From contig LSNR01000010.1 in NCBI GenBank assembly GCA_003056165.1, positions 1-38,611 on the forward strand: a DNA stretch of 38,611 bases, read 5' to 3'. Shown piece by piece: positions 1 to 9,848 of the stretch; within the stretch, counting starts at the first letter, position 1; every line of letters begins with the position of its first letter. The position numbers and the translations under genes are program-made. The DNA comes from Parcubacteria group bacterium M6-OD1-3 (lineage in GTDB: Bacteria > Patescibacteriota > Minisyncoccia > Moranbacterales > UBA9337). The notes under the pieces are model-generated. The model was not told the DNA's origin. It ran no database searches and saw only the letters and a list, made by a program, of their open reading frames with translations.

Positions 1-1
1 C

Positions 2-976
2 CGACCACGCACAATATTTTTCCTACTTATTGCTAATTTAATGTTTAAAGTAACAGCAGGTCAACAATTTAATGCCCCAACAACATTAAATGATGTTGGT
101 TTTGTAGGTAGTAGTCTACTATTTACACTTCCAATAGTTTTTCTTTGGATGGGGCTTATTGCCTCTCAAAAATTCGGTGGAGCAGCTTCCGGAAGTGCAA
201 TGGCTTTTGCGAAAAATACAGGGAGCTGGGTAAAAAAACATGGAAGCAAAATGGCTTATCGTGGTGTTGATACTGTAAGCGGGCATAGAATTTCTGGAGG
301 AATAGGCGCTATTAAGCGTGGTTGGGATAGAATGGATGAAAATTACAAATCAAAATCGTCCGCTAAAGCTTCTAAATATGCGGAAAAAATAGGAGTTACT
401 GGAGCAGAAGAGCAGAATATGATAAATCAAGCAGGAGAATATAAAAAGCGTGGATTAGGAGAAGATGTTTTGAAAAATCTAGCTATTAACGGTGATGCTG
501 CTGCAGCGCACTTATTAGCAGAAAACAAACAGATGGATCGAAAAACTTATACAGAGTTTATGAGTAAAAATAAGAATGAGAAATTAAGAGATAAAGTTAA
601 TGGCAAAGTTAAACAAACAAGGATGGACCTGGTCGCCATAAATAAATCTAATAATTCAAAAGAAATTGCAAAAATAGTAGCAATAAAGGGGTGGACGGCA
701 GATAGAGCAAAGAGACATATAATATCTCAAGAGATGAATAGTCTTAATGCCGAACAATATGCTCAACAAAATTGGAAGGCGATAGGAGAAGAATATGAGA
801 AGACAATAGCTAGTCCAGTCGCGACTTCTGTGGAAAAAAGAGAAGCTGCTGCAGTAGCAGTTGGAGTAAGACGCACATTTAAAAATATGGCAAGTTCTGG
901 ACAAGCTTCAGTAGGAAAAAATATGAATTCAAATAATGTTGCTAAATTAAATAAAACATTTGGAGTTAGCGTTTAA
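2..976 (+). CDS. TrbL/VirB6-like T4SS membrane protein, C-terminal part (5' truncated)
   Basis: The reading frame is open to the left edge: the 13 codons before the ATG at 41 contain no stop, so this is the 3' part of a longer gene and that ATG is internal. The visible part has one clear hydrophobic segment (about residues 22-42 counted from that Met, LLFTLPIVFLWMGLIAS) followed by roughly 260 residues of basic, Lys/Gly/Ala-rich, probably cytoplasmic tail. A membrane core with a long basic tail, placed just ahead of a PrgI-TraC-VirB4 block, is what CPR genomes show for the TrbL/VirB6-like channel component of type IV secretion machinery. The family call rests on context and architecture, because the conserved membrane domain lies outside the window. 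Confidence 0.6.
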   Translation, partial: RPRTIFFLLIANLMFKVTAGQQFNAPTTLNDVGFVGSSLLFTLPIVFLWMGLIASQKFGGAASGSAMAFAKNTGSWVKKHGSKMAYRGVDTVSGHRISGGIGAIKRGWDRMDENYKSKSSAKASKYAEKIGVTGAEEQNMINQAGEYKKRGLGEDVLKNLAINGDAAAAHLLAENKQMDRKTYTEFMSKNKNEKLRDKVNGKVKQTRMDLVAINKSNNSKEIAKIVAIKGWTADRAKRHIISQEMNSLNAEQYAQQNWKAIGEEYEKTIASPVATSVEKREAAAVAVGVRRTFKNMASSGQASVGKNMNSNNVAKLNKTFGVSV

Positions 977-980
977 AAAA

Positions 981-2288
981 ATGAAATTTTCTGAATTAGA
1001 CAAAAAAACACAATTAACAATGAGTACAAATCCTCATTGTGTTTATGTTACCTCAAATCCCGATGATGAAACTTACGAGCAGGTAGTGAAAAGACAAGAA
1101 AAATTTTTGCAGTTGCCGGAAAAAATTCAAGATATTTTGTTATCAAAAGAAGTTGCCAAAAAAATTCAGAGAATTGGGCAACAATATCATTTGTCGCTTT
1201 TTCAAATGGCATCAATCGCTAGGTTAATAAGAGGCTATTATTTTGGAGAAATTAAAAAAAATGATTTTGCTAAAATATTAGTGCAAGAGATGAAAATTGA
1301 TTTGCAACGAGTAGAAGAAATTTCTAAATATATCATTGCATCAATTATAGAAACAGACATCACTACAATAAAAACTAACCCAAAAATTAAATTATCAATC
1401 CAGCAAGCTTTGGAAAAATATCCAAAAATTAGAAAACAGCTTGTGTCTGTTCAGTCAATGGAAATTATAGGACAGCAGTATCCTGTTAAAGGGACAATTG
1501 GAAATTGGATTAAAGATTATTATAATGTGGTTGGAGCAGGAAACTATGATATAATGAAAAGGAGTGGTTATTTATACAACAGTAAAAATACTAAAGCGTT
1601 AAATGTTGAAGAAAAACAAAAACTAGCTTTTTTATTGAAAGCACTGGAGAAAAATTCCATAGTGGAAGTTGATGTTAATAAGAATGAAATTATATTTAAA
1701 ATAAAGAAGAATTTATCTTTTAGGAATAGAATTGGAACGGATAATGAAATAGATGATTTGCAATCTGGACAAGCTTCTAATAGCCAAAATAATTTTGAAA
1801 AACCAGAAAAGAAAGGTGAAAAAAGGCAAGTGGAAAATTATTTTAAGCAAGTGGAAAATATTCAATTTAAAAAAACAAAAAATGATTTGCTGGAAAAAAA
1901 TAAAACAACGGAAACAAAGGTGAAACATATTCAAGGAAATAATTGGAATTTAAAAAGTAATCAATTTCAAAAAAATACAGAAAAATCAGAAAAAAAAAGA
2001 AGTGTTATTAAAAAAATATTTAAGAAACACAATAAACAAAGCATAGGTAAGGGAGAATTTTTAGAGAGAAAAAAGATTGTAGATAAGTCTAATAACTTAT
2101 ATTCCAAAAAAAATACTGATAGTAAAATAAAATTTTCTTCCCCACAACAATTTCCGGTTGAAAAGGTTAGAGGTTTTAGACCTAAAAACAAATATTTACC
2201 AAAATTTAATGAAACAAAAATTTCTGAGAAAAAAAATACGCAAACAGAGGATGATTTTTTTGGTAAAATAAGTCCGATAGATGATTAG
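981..2288 (+). CDS. Conserved CPR-type protein of the T4SS block
   Basis: A 435-residue soluble, very Lys/Asn-rich protein. I start it at ATG 981, four bases after the upstream stop; a TTG 21 bases earlier would overlap the upstream gene and has no better ribosome site. Residues about 40-110 (LPEKIQDILLSKEVAKKIQ onward, then LSLFQMASIARLIRGYYFG and DFAKILVQEMKIDLQRVEEI) form a helical domain that I recall as recurrent in CPR proteins. It reads like a small regulatory or adaptor helical repeat. The C-terminal half (about 240-435) is low-complexity and charged, with no recognisable domain. Its position between the TrbL-like gene and prgI suggests co-transcription and a role tied to the secretion apparatus. 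Its function is unknown to me. Confidence 0.75.
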   Translation: MKFSELDKKTQLTMSTNPHCVYVTSNPDDETYEQVVKRQEKFLQLPEKIQDILLSKEVAKKIQRIGQQYHLSLFQMASIARLIRGYYFGEIKKNDFAKILVQEMKIDLQRVEEISKYIIASIIETDITTIKTNPKIKLSIQQALEKYPKIRKQLVSVQSMEIIGQQYPVKGTIGNWIKDYYNVVGAGNYDIMKRSGYLYNSKNTKALNVEEKQKLAFLLKALEKNSIVEVDVNKNEIIFKIKKNLSFRNRIGTDNEIDDLQSGQASNSQNNFEKPEKKGEKRQVENYFKQVENIQFKKTKNDLLEKNKTTETKVKHIQGNNWNLKSNQFQKNTEKSEKKRSVIKKIFKKHNKQSIGKGEFLERKKIVDKSNNLYSKKNTDSKIKFSSPQQFPVEKVRGFRPKNKYLPKFNETKISEKKNTQTEDDFFGKISPIDD

Positions 2289-2317
2289 TTTTAAAAATAA
2301 CAATAAGTATCTATATT

Positions 2318-2722
2318 ATGCATTATAATGTCCCACAATTTATTGATATAGAGGATAGAATAGTTGGCCCGCTGACAGCGAAGCAACTTTTGTGGATGTT
2401 TGCAATGGGCGGAGTTTTGTTAATTTTATGGGCAACAATTGATAATAAAATAAATTTTTTTATAGTAGGTATCCCTGTTAGTTTGGCTTTTGTAGCATTG
2501 GCTTTTTATCGCCCCTACGGACAACCTCTCAGCAAATTTATAGCTTCTGCTTTTTTGTTTACGGTTAAGCCAAAAGTTTATTTTTGGAGAAGAGAAAATA
2601 TGCTGGAGCGAAAAACAAAAATAAAATCAATTAAAAATGCAGATTTTGTACAAGAAAAAAAGAAAATAAAACAAGATGAATTACATAAATTGTCGGAAAT
2701 TTTAGATAGTGAGAAATTGTGA
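2318..2722 (+). CDS. PrgI family protein (VirB3-like T4SS membrane component)
   Basis: A 134-residue protein opening with MHYNVPQFIDIEDRIVGPLT, the characteristic start of PrgI-family proteins, followed by two membrane segments (about 24-42 and 45-63) and the RPYGQPLSKFI turn. The family is the Gram-positive and CPR counterpart of VirB3, a small inner-membrane subunit that sits with VirB4 in type IV secretion systems. The C-terminal 40 residues are basic and probably cytoplasmic. It lies 29 bases after the preceding gene and is followed by a 269-base gap before the TraC-like gene, so a new transcription start could lie there, although I see no convincing promoter. Confidence 0.88.
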   Translation: MHYNVPQFIDIEDRIVGPLTAKQLLWMFAMGGVLLILWATIDNKINFFIVGIPVSLAFVALAFYRPYGQPLSKFIASAFLFTVKPKVYFWRRENMLERKTKIKSIKNADFVQEKKKIKQDELHKLSEILDSEKL

Positions 2723-2991
2723 GTTAATAATTAAGAATGAAGAATAAATTTAAGATTTATGATTTGAACTATCTATTTGAAATAAATCTTGTTCAGGTGG
2801 ATATTTTTCTTGAAGGATGTAAGATACACGATATTTTTAATCGATAATAAAAAATGTAAGCAATATCCTAAAGGATAATAATTTAGAACTATTAAAATTT
2901 AAATACTGAATATTAACTATTATTTATAATAACCGATTGCAGGTGAATCAACTGACCAATAAATAAGTTTATCAGTTAATTGAATATTATT

Positions 2992-3681
2992 ATGGAATTA
3001 TTTCATTCAAAAAATAAACAAAATAAACAAAACTCTGGATTGAGTTCGCAGAAATATATAGATGTGGAAGAAATAAAAAACGATATTGTTGTTTTAAAAA
3101 ACAAATCATTGCGTTCAGTTTTATTGGCTTCATCTATAAATTTTGATTTAAAATCATCTGAGGAACAGGAAGCTATTATCGCTGGTTACCAGAATTTTTT
3201 AAATTCTTTAGATTTTCCAATTCAGGTAATGATTAGTTCAAAGAAGCTGGATATTGATCCATATTTAAGCTTATTAAATGATCAAAAGAAAAAACAAACA
3301 GAAGAATTAATGCGATTACAGATTTCGGAGTATTCAAATTTTGTTAAAAGTTTAACAGAGGTTTCTCAAATAATGTCAAAGCGTTTTTATGTGGTTGTTC
3401 CGTTTTATCCAATAGAAAGTCAGGAAGGTGGTTTTTTTAGTAAAATAATGGATACGTTTAATCCGAAACAGAAAATAACCGAAAATATTGAAATGTTTGA
3501 AACCTATAAGAATCAATTATGGCAAAGAGTTGATCAAATTTCTGCTGGATTAAATTCCTTAGGAATTAAAACAACAACTCTCAAGACAGAAGAATTGGTT
3601 GAACTATTATATTCCTCCTATAATCCATCAGTTTATTCAACGAGTGTAATTAAAGATTTGGATTCAGTTGAGTTGGGTTAA
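2992..3681 (+). CDS. TraC-like protein, VirB4 companion
   Basis: A 229-residue soluble protein started at ATG 2992; the in-frame TTG at 2980 is less likely. Residues about 18-95 (KYIDVEEIKNDIVVLKNKSLRS, then a stretch on avoiding cell-wide errors of fold: FLNSLDFPIQVMISSKKLDI) match the TraC-like domain that commonly precedes VirB4 in CPR and Gram-positive conjugation loci. It resembles the N-terminal domain of VirB4/TraC ATPases but has no Walker motif. It ends 27 bases before virB4. By context it is a partner of the ATPase in the secretion complex, and that role is inferred rather than shown. Confidence 0.72.
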   Translation: MELFHSKNKQNKQNSGLSSQKYIDVEEIKNDIVVLKNKSLRSVLLASSINFDLKSSEEQEAIIAGYQNFLNSLDFPIQVMISSKKLDIDPYLSLLNDQKKKQTEELMRLQISEYSNFVKSLTEVSQIMSKRFYVVVPFYPIESQEGGFFSKIMDTFNPKQKITENIEMFETYKNQLWQRVDQISAGLNSLGIKTTTLKTEELVELLYSSYNPSVYSTSVIKDLDSVELG

Positions 3682-3708
3682 TATAATTTTAAGATAGCGA
3701 AAATAAAA

Positions 3709-5520
3709 ATGAATTTTTTAAATAAAATCAAAAGAAACAATAAGCAAATTGATCCATTATTTGCGAGGGAAGATGAATATAGAAAGGGTTTGGCAGTAGT
3801 TAAAGATTTAATTGCCCCAGCAGCTTTTAAAGTTAATCATAGTCATTTAGAAATTGGTGAAACTTATGCCAAAACAATTTTCATAATGGCTTTCCCTCGT
3901 TTTTTAAGTGTTAATTGGTTCTCGCCGATTATCAACGTTGATTTCCCTATAAATATTTCTATTTTTATTCACCCAATTGAAACAAAGAAAATTCTTAAGG
4001 GATTGTTAAAAACAACTACCCAAATTCAGTCTAGAATAAATTTGGAAGCGCAAAGCGGTAAAGTTCGAAATCCGATGTTGGAGTCAGCAATGCAAAACAC
4101 GGAGGATCTAAGAACACGGTTGCAAGAAGGGACTGAAAGATTTTTTCGTGTGGGTATTTATATTACCATTTTTGGAGAAGATGTTAAGAGTTTAAATAAA
4201 ACACATCATGCCATAGAATCTATATTAGAAGCTCAAACAGTTTATTCTAAGCCAGCAAGTTTTAGGATGGAGCAAGGATTTGCTTCAACTATACCATTGG
4301 GTGAAGATAAATTGGATGTTGCAAACAATCTTAACACCTCTCCACTGTCAACGATTTTTCCTTTTGTTTCAGCAGAGCTTTCTTCTAATAGCGGTATTCT
4401 GTATGGAATTAATAGACACAATAATAGCTTAATATTATTTGATCGTTTTGAGATGGAAAATGCCAATATGGTTGTTTTCGCGAAATCTGGAGCCGGAAAA
4501 AGCTATGCCGTTAAACTTGAAATTTTGCGTTCGCTGATGATGGGAACATCAGTAATTATTGTTGATCCAGAAAACGAATATAAACATTTGGCCAATACGG
4601 TGGGTGGAAGTTTTATTAAAATATCCCTTAGTTCTAAATATCATTTAAATCCATTTGATTTACCGAGAGTTGGAGATGATGAAGAATCAGCAGATATTAT
4701 GCGTAACAATATTTCAAATTTGGTCGGACTTTTACGAATTATGTTGGGCAATTTAACACCGGAAGAAAATTCTATATTGGACGGAGCTATTAGAGAAACT
4801 TATGCTGTTAGGGATATTACGGAACAAACTGATTTCGGAATATTGACACCAGGACAATTTCCAACGATGTCTGATCTATATGATGTTTTAAGAAATATGG
4901 ATGGGGCTAAGTCGTTGGCGGTTAGGTTAGAGAGATATACTGAAGGAATTTTTTCCGGATTTTTAAATAAACATACTAATATAAAAATGGATAATTCTTT
5001 AATAGTATTCAATATTAGAGATTTAGAAGATGAATTACGACCAATTGCGATGTATGTCGTATTGCAATTTATCTGGGATAATATGCGAACAGAAAGAAAA
5101 AAGAGGTTAGTTGTGGTGGATGAGGCTTGGGTTATGATGCAACATGAAGATGCTGCCTCCTTCTTATTTGGAATTGCAAAGCGATGTCGAAAATATTATA
5201 CTGGACTAACAACAATTACTCAGGATGTTAATGATTTTATGAGTTCTCGTTATGGAAAAGCTATTGTGACGAATGCTTCTTGTCAATTTTTACTTAAGCA
5301 ATCAACAGCAGCAATTGATGTGGTTCAAGAAACTTTCTTTTTGACTGATCAAGAAAAATTTTTATTGTTGGAAAGTAATGTCGGGGAGGGAATATTTTTT
5401 GCCGGTAATAAGCACGCGGCGATAAAAGTAGTAGCGTCATATAGCGAAGATCAAATTATTACTTCTGACCCACGACAGTTATTGGAAATTGAGGAGGCGA
5501 AAAAAGAATTGGAGGAGTAA
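3709..5520 (+). CDS. virB4: VirB4-family type IV secretion ATPase
   Basis: A 603-residue ATPase that powers assembly and transport in type IV secretion or conjugation systems. The N-terminal domain (about 1-240) is VirB4/TraC-like. The motor domain begins with a Walker A at residues 258-265 (AKSGAGKS), followed by the VIIVDPENEY strand (282-291) typical of VirB4. A Walker B follows at 467-473 (LVVVDEAW) and a TQDVNDF motif near 504-510. All key ATPase residues are present, so it should be active. It is the most secure member of the block and anchors the identity of its neighbours. No VirD4 coupling protein, relaxase or VirB1 hydrolase is visible in the window, so whether the system moves DNA, protein or builds pili cannot be said. 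Confidence 0.95.
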   Translation: MNFLNKIKRNNKQIDPLFAREDEYRKGLAVVKDLIAPAAFKVNHSHLEIGETYAKTIFIMAFPRFLSVNWFSPIINVDFPINISIFIHPIETKKILKGLLKTTTQIQSRINLEAQSGKVRNPMLESAMQNTEDLRTRLQEGTERFFRVGIYITIFGEDVKSLNKTHHAIESILEAQTVYSKPASFRMEQGFASTIPLGEDKLDVANNLNTSPLSTIFPFVSAELSSNSGILYGINRHNNSLILFDRFEMENANMVVFAKSGAGKSYAVKLEILRSLMMGTSVIIVDPENEYKHLANTVGGSFIKISLSSKYHLNPFDLPRVGDDEESADIMRNNISNLVGLLRIMLGNLTPEENSILDGAIRETYAVRDITEQTDFGILTPGQFPTMSDLYDVLRNMDGAKSLAVRLERYTEGIFSGFLNKHTNIKMDNSLIVFNIRDLEDELRPIAMYVVLQFIWDNMRTERKKRLVVVDEAWVMMQHEDAASFLFGIAKRCRKYYTGLTTITQDVNDFMSSRYGKAIVTNASCQFLLKQSTAAIDVVQETFFLTDQEKFLLLESNVGEGIFFAGNKHAAIKVVASYSEDQIITSDPRQLLEIEEAKKELEE

Positions 5521-5540
5521 AAAATAATTTCAAAAATTTT

Positions 5541-6086
5541 ATGACTGAATTGGATAATAAATTTAGATTGGATGAGGCAAGAAGAAAAGCATTGCGGGCC
5601 AGAATGCAAAAGGCAGATAGAAATAGTAGTAAAAAAAGTTTGTATGGTGGAGCTAGCGAAGGAAAGGAAACAAAGAATAGAAATGGAGGACTAAAGGGGT
5701 TAAAAAATCCACTAGCTGTTGCTAAAAAAGCTAAAGATATTGCAACCGCTCCAATAAAAATACAATCATCTGATATCCCGATTTACGGCGTAGCATTTAT
5801 GTTAGCAGGTTTAAAGGATTTATTGGATCTATCTTTTATTGGTTCATTACCAGTAATTGGAACAGCAATAACATTTTGTATCTCTATTGCGATTGGTTTT
5901 ATTTTATTGTTTGATGGTGTGTCCGGTTTTCAAAGAAAAATAGCACGACGATTAACTAGGCGGTATTTGGTTTTAATAGTCGGAACAATGATAGAAGGAT
6001 TTTTATTTGGTTTAAACTTTTTTCCGTTTGAAATGTTTACGGTAGTGATAATTTATTGGATGAGTTTGGTGGATAGAAAAAAATAA
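5541..6086 (+). CDS. Small T4SS-associated membrane protein
   Basis: A 181-residue protein with a highly basic N-terminal region (about 1-75, many Arg/Lys, one Gly-rich patch) and then three hydrophobic segments (about 83-97, 103-125 and 143-176). It begins 20 bases after virB4 and ends 12 bases before the next gene, so it is almost certainly in the same transcription unit. I do not recognise a named family. Proteins of this shape commonly follow virB4 in CPR secretion blocks and are annotated as hypothetical. A role in the membrane part of the apparatus is inference from position only. Confidence 0.7.
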   Translation: MTELDNKFRLDEARRKALRARMQKADRNSSKKSLYGGASEGKETKNRNGGLKGLKNPLAVAKKAKDIATAPIKIQSSDIPIYGVAFMLAGLKDLLDLSFIGSLPVIGTAITFCISIAIGFILLFDGVSGFQRKIARRLTRRYLVLIVGTMIEGFLFGLNFFPFEMFTVVIIYWMSLVDRKK

Positions 6087-6098
6087 TTTTTTATTATA

Positions 6099-6776
6099 AT
6101 GTCTATACATATGAAAATAATTACAAAAGATAACTTTTTTAATATTCAAACAATCACAACAAGTGGAATCATATTAATATGTATATTTCTTTTTGCTGTT
6201 TTTCCTACCCAAGGAATATTTCAAGAAATAATAATAAGTTTAATTTTCCTTTTGATAATTCCAATTATCTATATTAAACTAATATTGAAAAAATCTTTAG
6301 CTGATTTTGGCGTTAAACCATTTACATATAGAAAATGGAAGGAAAATTGGTTTATGATAACGATTCTATTTGCTGTGATGATTTTAATATTTTATTTTAT
6401 TGCACAATATGCTGATTTCTCAAATGAACATTTTGCAAAAAAAATTATCAGTGGAAAGGATTTTTGGTATTGGTTATTCTATGAACTGGTTGTAGTTAAT
6501 TTTTTTATTATTCTATATGAATTTTTTTTTCGGGGTTTTATAATGTTTTATTTTTTAAAAGGATTTCATTTTTATTCAATTTTTATTCAATTTTTATTAT
6601 TTTTATTATTTTTAGATTTGACAAACTTTTTAAATCTGGACGCTATCGGTTATATAGTAGTGACTTTACCAGCTGGTATAATCGCTTATAAAAGTAAATC
6701 TTTGGCATATTCGTATTTATTTAGTATAATAAGCATAATAATAGGAGATGTTATCTTTATTAAACTATTGAGTTAA
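6099..6776 (+). CDS. CPBP-family membrane protein, degenerate active site
   Basis: A 225-residue polytopic protein with about six to seven membrane segments. The sequence YEFFFRGFIMF aligns with the first motif of CPBP (Abi/Rce1-like) intramembrane proteases, normally EExxFRG. Here the first Glu is Tyr while the second Glu and the Arg are kept. The later His-containing motif is not obvious: the place where it is expected reads FLDLTNFLN. The protein is therefore probably a CPBP homologue without full protease chemistry. ATG 6099 (MSIH) or 6111 (MKII) are both possible starts. It sits inside the secretion block between two membrane or secreted components, an unusual place for this family. Confidence 0.6.
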   Translation: MSIHMKIITKDNFFNIQTITTSGIILICIFLFAVFPTQGIFQEIIISLIFLLIIPIIYIKLILKKSLADFGVKPFTYRKWKENWFMITILFAVMILIFYFIAQYADFSNEHFAKKIISGKDFWYWLFYELVVVNFFIILYEFFFRGFIMFYFLKGFHFYSIFIQFLLFLLFLDLTNFLNLDAIGYIVVTLPAGIIAYKSKSLAYSYLFSIISIIIGDVIFIKLLS

Positions 6777-6810
6777 AAAATATCTTATTAAAATATTTAA
6801 TAAAAATAAA

Positions 6811-9756
6811 ATGAAAAAAACTATTAAAAAAACTTTTCTAGTAACAATAATTCTTCTGGAAATTTTAGCGCTTAATATTTATCCAGTGCAAGCCTTCAGT
6901 CTTTTGGGTGGGCTATTGGGTATGCCAGGAGGAGTTTCTCCTAATGCTAATGGAATGTTGAAGCAAGTCGAAGAAAGATATCATTTAAATAAAAAGTCTA
7001 TTCAGGATATTGGTGAAACATTTAATGTGGCTAGTCAGAAAAGTAAAGCTCCAGAAGTTGACTTATTTTTTAATCCAACCAGTCCTAAATTTGGTGAAAA
7101 AATGACAGCGACGGCATTGCCAAAATTTTTTCAAAATGAAAATAAAAAATTATATTTTACATGGTATTTAAAACATACTGATGGTAAAAATAAAGATCTC
7201 AATGAAGATGGAAAAATAAATCAAGAGGATTGGAAAATTGAGGCAATGAGAATTATTGCACAAAATGGATTTATTAGAGAGAAAGCTAATTACGAAAGTG
7301 ATGATGATAATGATGGCTATGATGCACAAATGGGAAAGGGAAATAATATTCAGCAAAAAAACAGATGTTATGTTCATGATTTTAAGAGTGGAGAAGACTA
7401 TGAAATTGCTCATATAAAAGATAATATTGATAGTCCTGGGAATGACTACTCTAGATTTGATTGTGATGGGACAATGATTTGTAGTAGTCCATATAGACTT
7501 TCTTGTGGTGGACAAGAGGGGACAATTAGTGTTCCAGAACAAAATTTAGGAGATGCTTCCTCAACAGGAGGAAGTGGAGGAGATAGCGGAAGTGGAGGAA
7601 GTGGAGGAGATGCCAGTGTAAGCTTAACTATTCCAGAACATAATGAAACCATTGATTATAAAAGTATTACAATATTTGATGCTGTTACTGATTCTGAATA
7701 TAGCCCTTATTGCAAGCCAATAAGCGAATCTCCAGGAAAAGGAATTGCTACTTGTCCAGAGGGAACAACGGCGAGGTGCATTACTGATAGCAGAACACTC
7801 AATCCAACATGTGATTTTATTGGTGATATGACTGCACGAGTTTGTGGAACTGCCGGAGCTGAAGAGGGCGCTTGTTGTAGTGGTGATTTATGTACAAGAA
7901 CAAATCCAACTGCATTTTCTAATCCAGGCGAAACAGGAACTATCAGTTGTACAACTCAAACTATTAACGATAACGATATAGAGCAAAGTTGTGAGCATCT
8001 ATTTCCTAGTGCACATATAAATAACACATGGTATGATACAGGAGATGGAAGTTTTGATTTAAATGAAGAAAAGTTTTGGGGAACTAATCCTCATGATCCA
8101 AGTACAGCTAATAATGATAATAATGATGAAGCTAATGTGGCAGGATTAGGAAGAGATAAATTTATGTGGACATATTTGCCAGGAGATAAAGTGGGTGTAA
8201 TTGTTGAAGGAACATCCTTATCTCCTACAAAACATAATGATTCATCATCTAGTATAATGTGGGCACTTCCAAATAATATTTTTGAAAAAAAAGGAGATAA
8301 TGATTGTACTATTCATCATGAACATGGAAACAAAAGTGGAGGTGATGATGGGGAAACTAAATATTCTGAAAATATCAAAGGTTATGATGTAGAAATTCCT
8401 TTCGCATCGGTTAATATAAATGCTTGTCTTAAATATAATCTAGTTGATCCAATGAAAGGCGGACAACCAGGAAATTTAGAAACAGAATTAAACTATTATC
8501 CATCTAATCCAAATAAGGGTGATATATTAACATTTTCTGCTAATATCTCCAATAATACTACAGATAACTCTCAATTATATTATAAATGGTCTGTTTATGG
8601 CGGTGATGAGCAAAGTTTAGATATGGATGATTGGACGGAATTATCAAATAATGCTGATTTTCGAAATATTAATGGGATAAAATTATTAGAAGGGCTGGGC
8701 TTAGATACTTTTGATATAAATCTTAATGAAATTAATAATAAGTATATTAGAGTATTTATTGAGACAGAAGAATATTATAACTTTGGTGAAAGTCAAGATA
8801 CTACCAGAAGTGGTAAAAGTGATGTAATAATCAAAATAGGTTCAATGTCTGACAATGCAATGAGCTTGCAAATTGCTGGAGGCAATGATGTGTCTAATGT
8901 ATGCAGTGATAACGGAGATAATTGTAAGGTTTTGAATGGTCAAATTATTGAGGCGAAACTGGATGATTCTGGGCTAAGAAATTTTTCTTGGACACTAAAT
9001 GGAAAACCAATAAATTATTTGCAGGAGGGTGAGACTACTCAAGGTAACATTGTCAGATTTCCAATAATGGGTAATCCTGGCGATAGTTATGTTCTTAAGG
9101 TTATTGCTAATGACACAGCTGGACTTGGCGAAAGTGGTAATGCTGGAAACAAAGTTATTTTAACTAAAAATGTAAAAGTAGTTAAACCGTCCGTAAAACT
9201 TGGTATAATAAATAGTCTAGACAGTGATAGTTGTACTGCATCGGGAGGATTATCTCCATTAAGACTTGGTACATATAATGATTTAAATGGTGATACTACA
9301 GCTGATTGTAGCCAATCGGTTTTTGTAGCTACAAGAAATAATATAAATGTTCCAATTAGTTATTATCCTGCAAATATTGAAAATTCACTAACAGACATTC
9401 AATGGTCGGTTAATGGCGTAAAGCAGGATAATGGAAATATTGATCTTTCAAATTATCCAACTGGCTCAACTATAATAGCATCAATAACTGCTCGTTATGC
9501 TCCGAGTAATAGGAGCGAATTGTCACAGACTTGGGGAGTTTCTCAATTTGAAACTGGAGGAAAAACTCTTTCAGACTCTATTAAAATTAGGGTTGGAACA
9601 AATCCTCAGCAAGCATCTGGTACGCCGACCAAAGTAATAGCGAGTTTAATTTATAATCTCCCAACACAGATATTGTTTTTAATCAAAATTGTATTAACAG
9701 TGGCAATTATTATTTTTGCTTCTGGAATAATAATGTCTTTTGATAGAAAAAGATAA
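6811..9756 (+). CDS. Large secreted, C-terminally anchored protein of the T4SS block
   Basis: A 981-residue protein with an N-terminal signal peptide (about 1-29, Lys-rich then hydrophobic, ending near VQA) and one C-terminal membrane segment (about 955-976) followed by a basic FDRKR end, so most of it faces outside. Residues 129-140 (DLNEDGKINQED) form an EF-hand/dockerin-like calcium loop. A Gly/Ser linker follows at about 252-268, then a Cys-rich stretch (about 295-400). Near 408-440 a DTGDGSFDLNEEKFWGTNP segment recalls thrombospondin type 3 calcium repeats. The rest looks like repeated beta-sandwich domains with aromatic FTWYLK/FSWTLNG motifs. It is probably an extracellular or pilus-associated adhesin or scaffold of the secretion system. 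The function is inferred. Confidence 0.75.
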   Translation: MKKTIKKTFLVTIILLEILALNIYPVQAFSLLGGLLGMPGGVSPNANGMLKQVEERYHLNKKSIQDIGETFNVASQKSKAPEVDLFFNPTSPKFGEKMTATALPKFFQNENKKLYFTWYLKHTDGKNKDLNEDGKINQEDWKIEAMRIIAQNGFIREKANYESDDDNDGYDAQMGKGNNIQQKNRCYVHDFKSGEDYEIAHIKDNIDSPGNDYSRFDCDGTMICSSPYRLSCGGQEGTISVPEQNLGDASSTGGSGGDSGSGGSGGDASVSLTIPEHNETIDYKSITIFDAVTDSEYSPYCKPISESPGKGIATCPEGTTARCITDSRTLNPTCDFIGDMTARVCGTAGAEEGACCSGDLCTRTNPTAFSNPGETGTISCTTQTINDNDIEQSCEHLFPSAHINNTWYDTGDGSFDLNEEKFWGTNPHDPSTANNDNNDEANVAGLGRDKFMWTYLPGDKVGVIVEGTSLSPTKHNDSSSSIMWALPNNIFEKKGDNDCTIHHEHGNKSGGDDGETKYSENIKGYDVEIPFASVNINACLKYNLVDPMKGGQPGNLETELNYYPSNPNKGDILTFSANISNNTTDNSQLYYKWSVYGGDEQSLDMDDWTELSNNADFRNINGIKLLEGLGLDTFDINLNEINNKYIRVFIETEEYYNFGESQDTTRSGKSDVIIKIGSMSDNAMSLQIAGGNDVSNVCSDNGDNCKVLNGQIIEAKLDDSGLRNFSWTLNGKPINYLQEGETTQGNIVRFPIMGNPGDSYVLKVIANDTAGLGESGNAGNKVILTKNVKVVKPSVKLGIINSLDSDSCTASGGLSPLRLGTYNDLNGDTTADCSQSVFVATRNNINVPISYYPANIENSLTDIQWSVNGVKQDNGNIDLSNYPTGSTIIASITARYAPSNRSELSQTWGVSQFETGGKTLSDSIKIRVGTNPQQASGTPTKVIASLIYNLPTQILFLIKIVLTVAIIIFASGIIMSFDRKR

Positions 9757-9848
9757 AATCTGTAAATTTAATATAGCCCTGTTCTAAAAAACATTATTAA
9801 GAGGAAGAGATTGAATATAATTTTTGGAATAGTTGTTAAAATAATTTT

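Noticed and set aside
7446-7652. A Pro-rich frame opposite the Gly/Ser linker of the 981-residue protein
   Set aside because: The prolines are the reverse complement of Gly codons in the GGSGGD repeat; it is a shadow frame.
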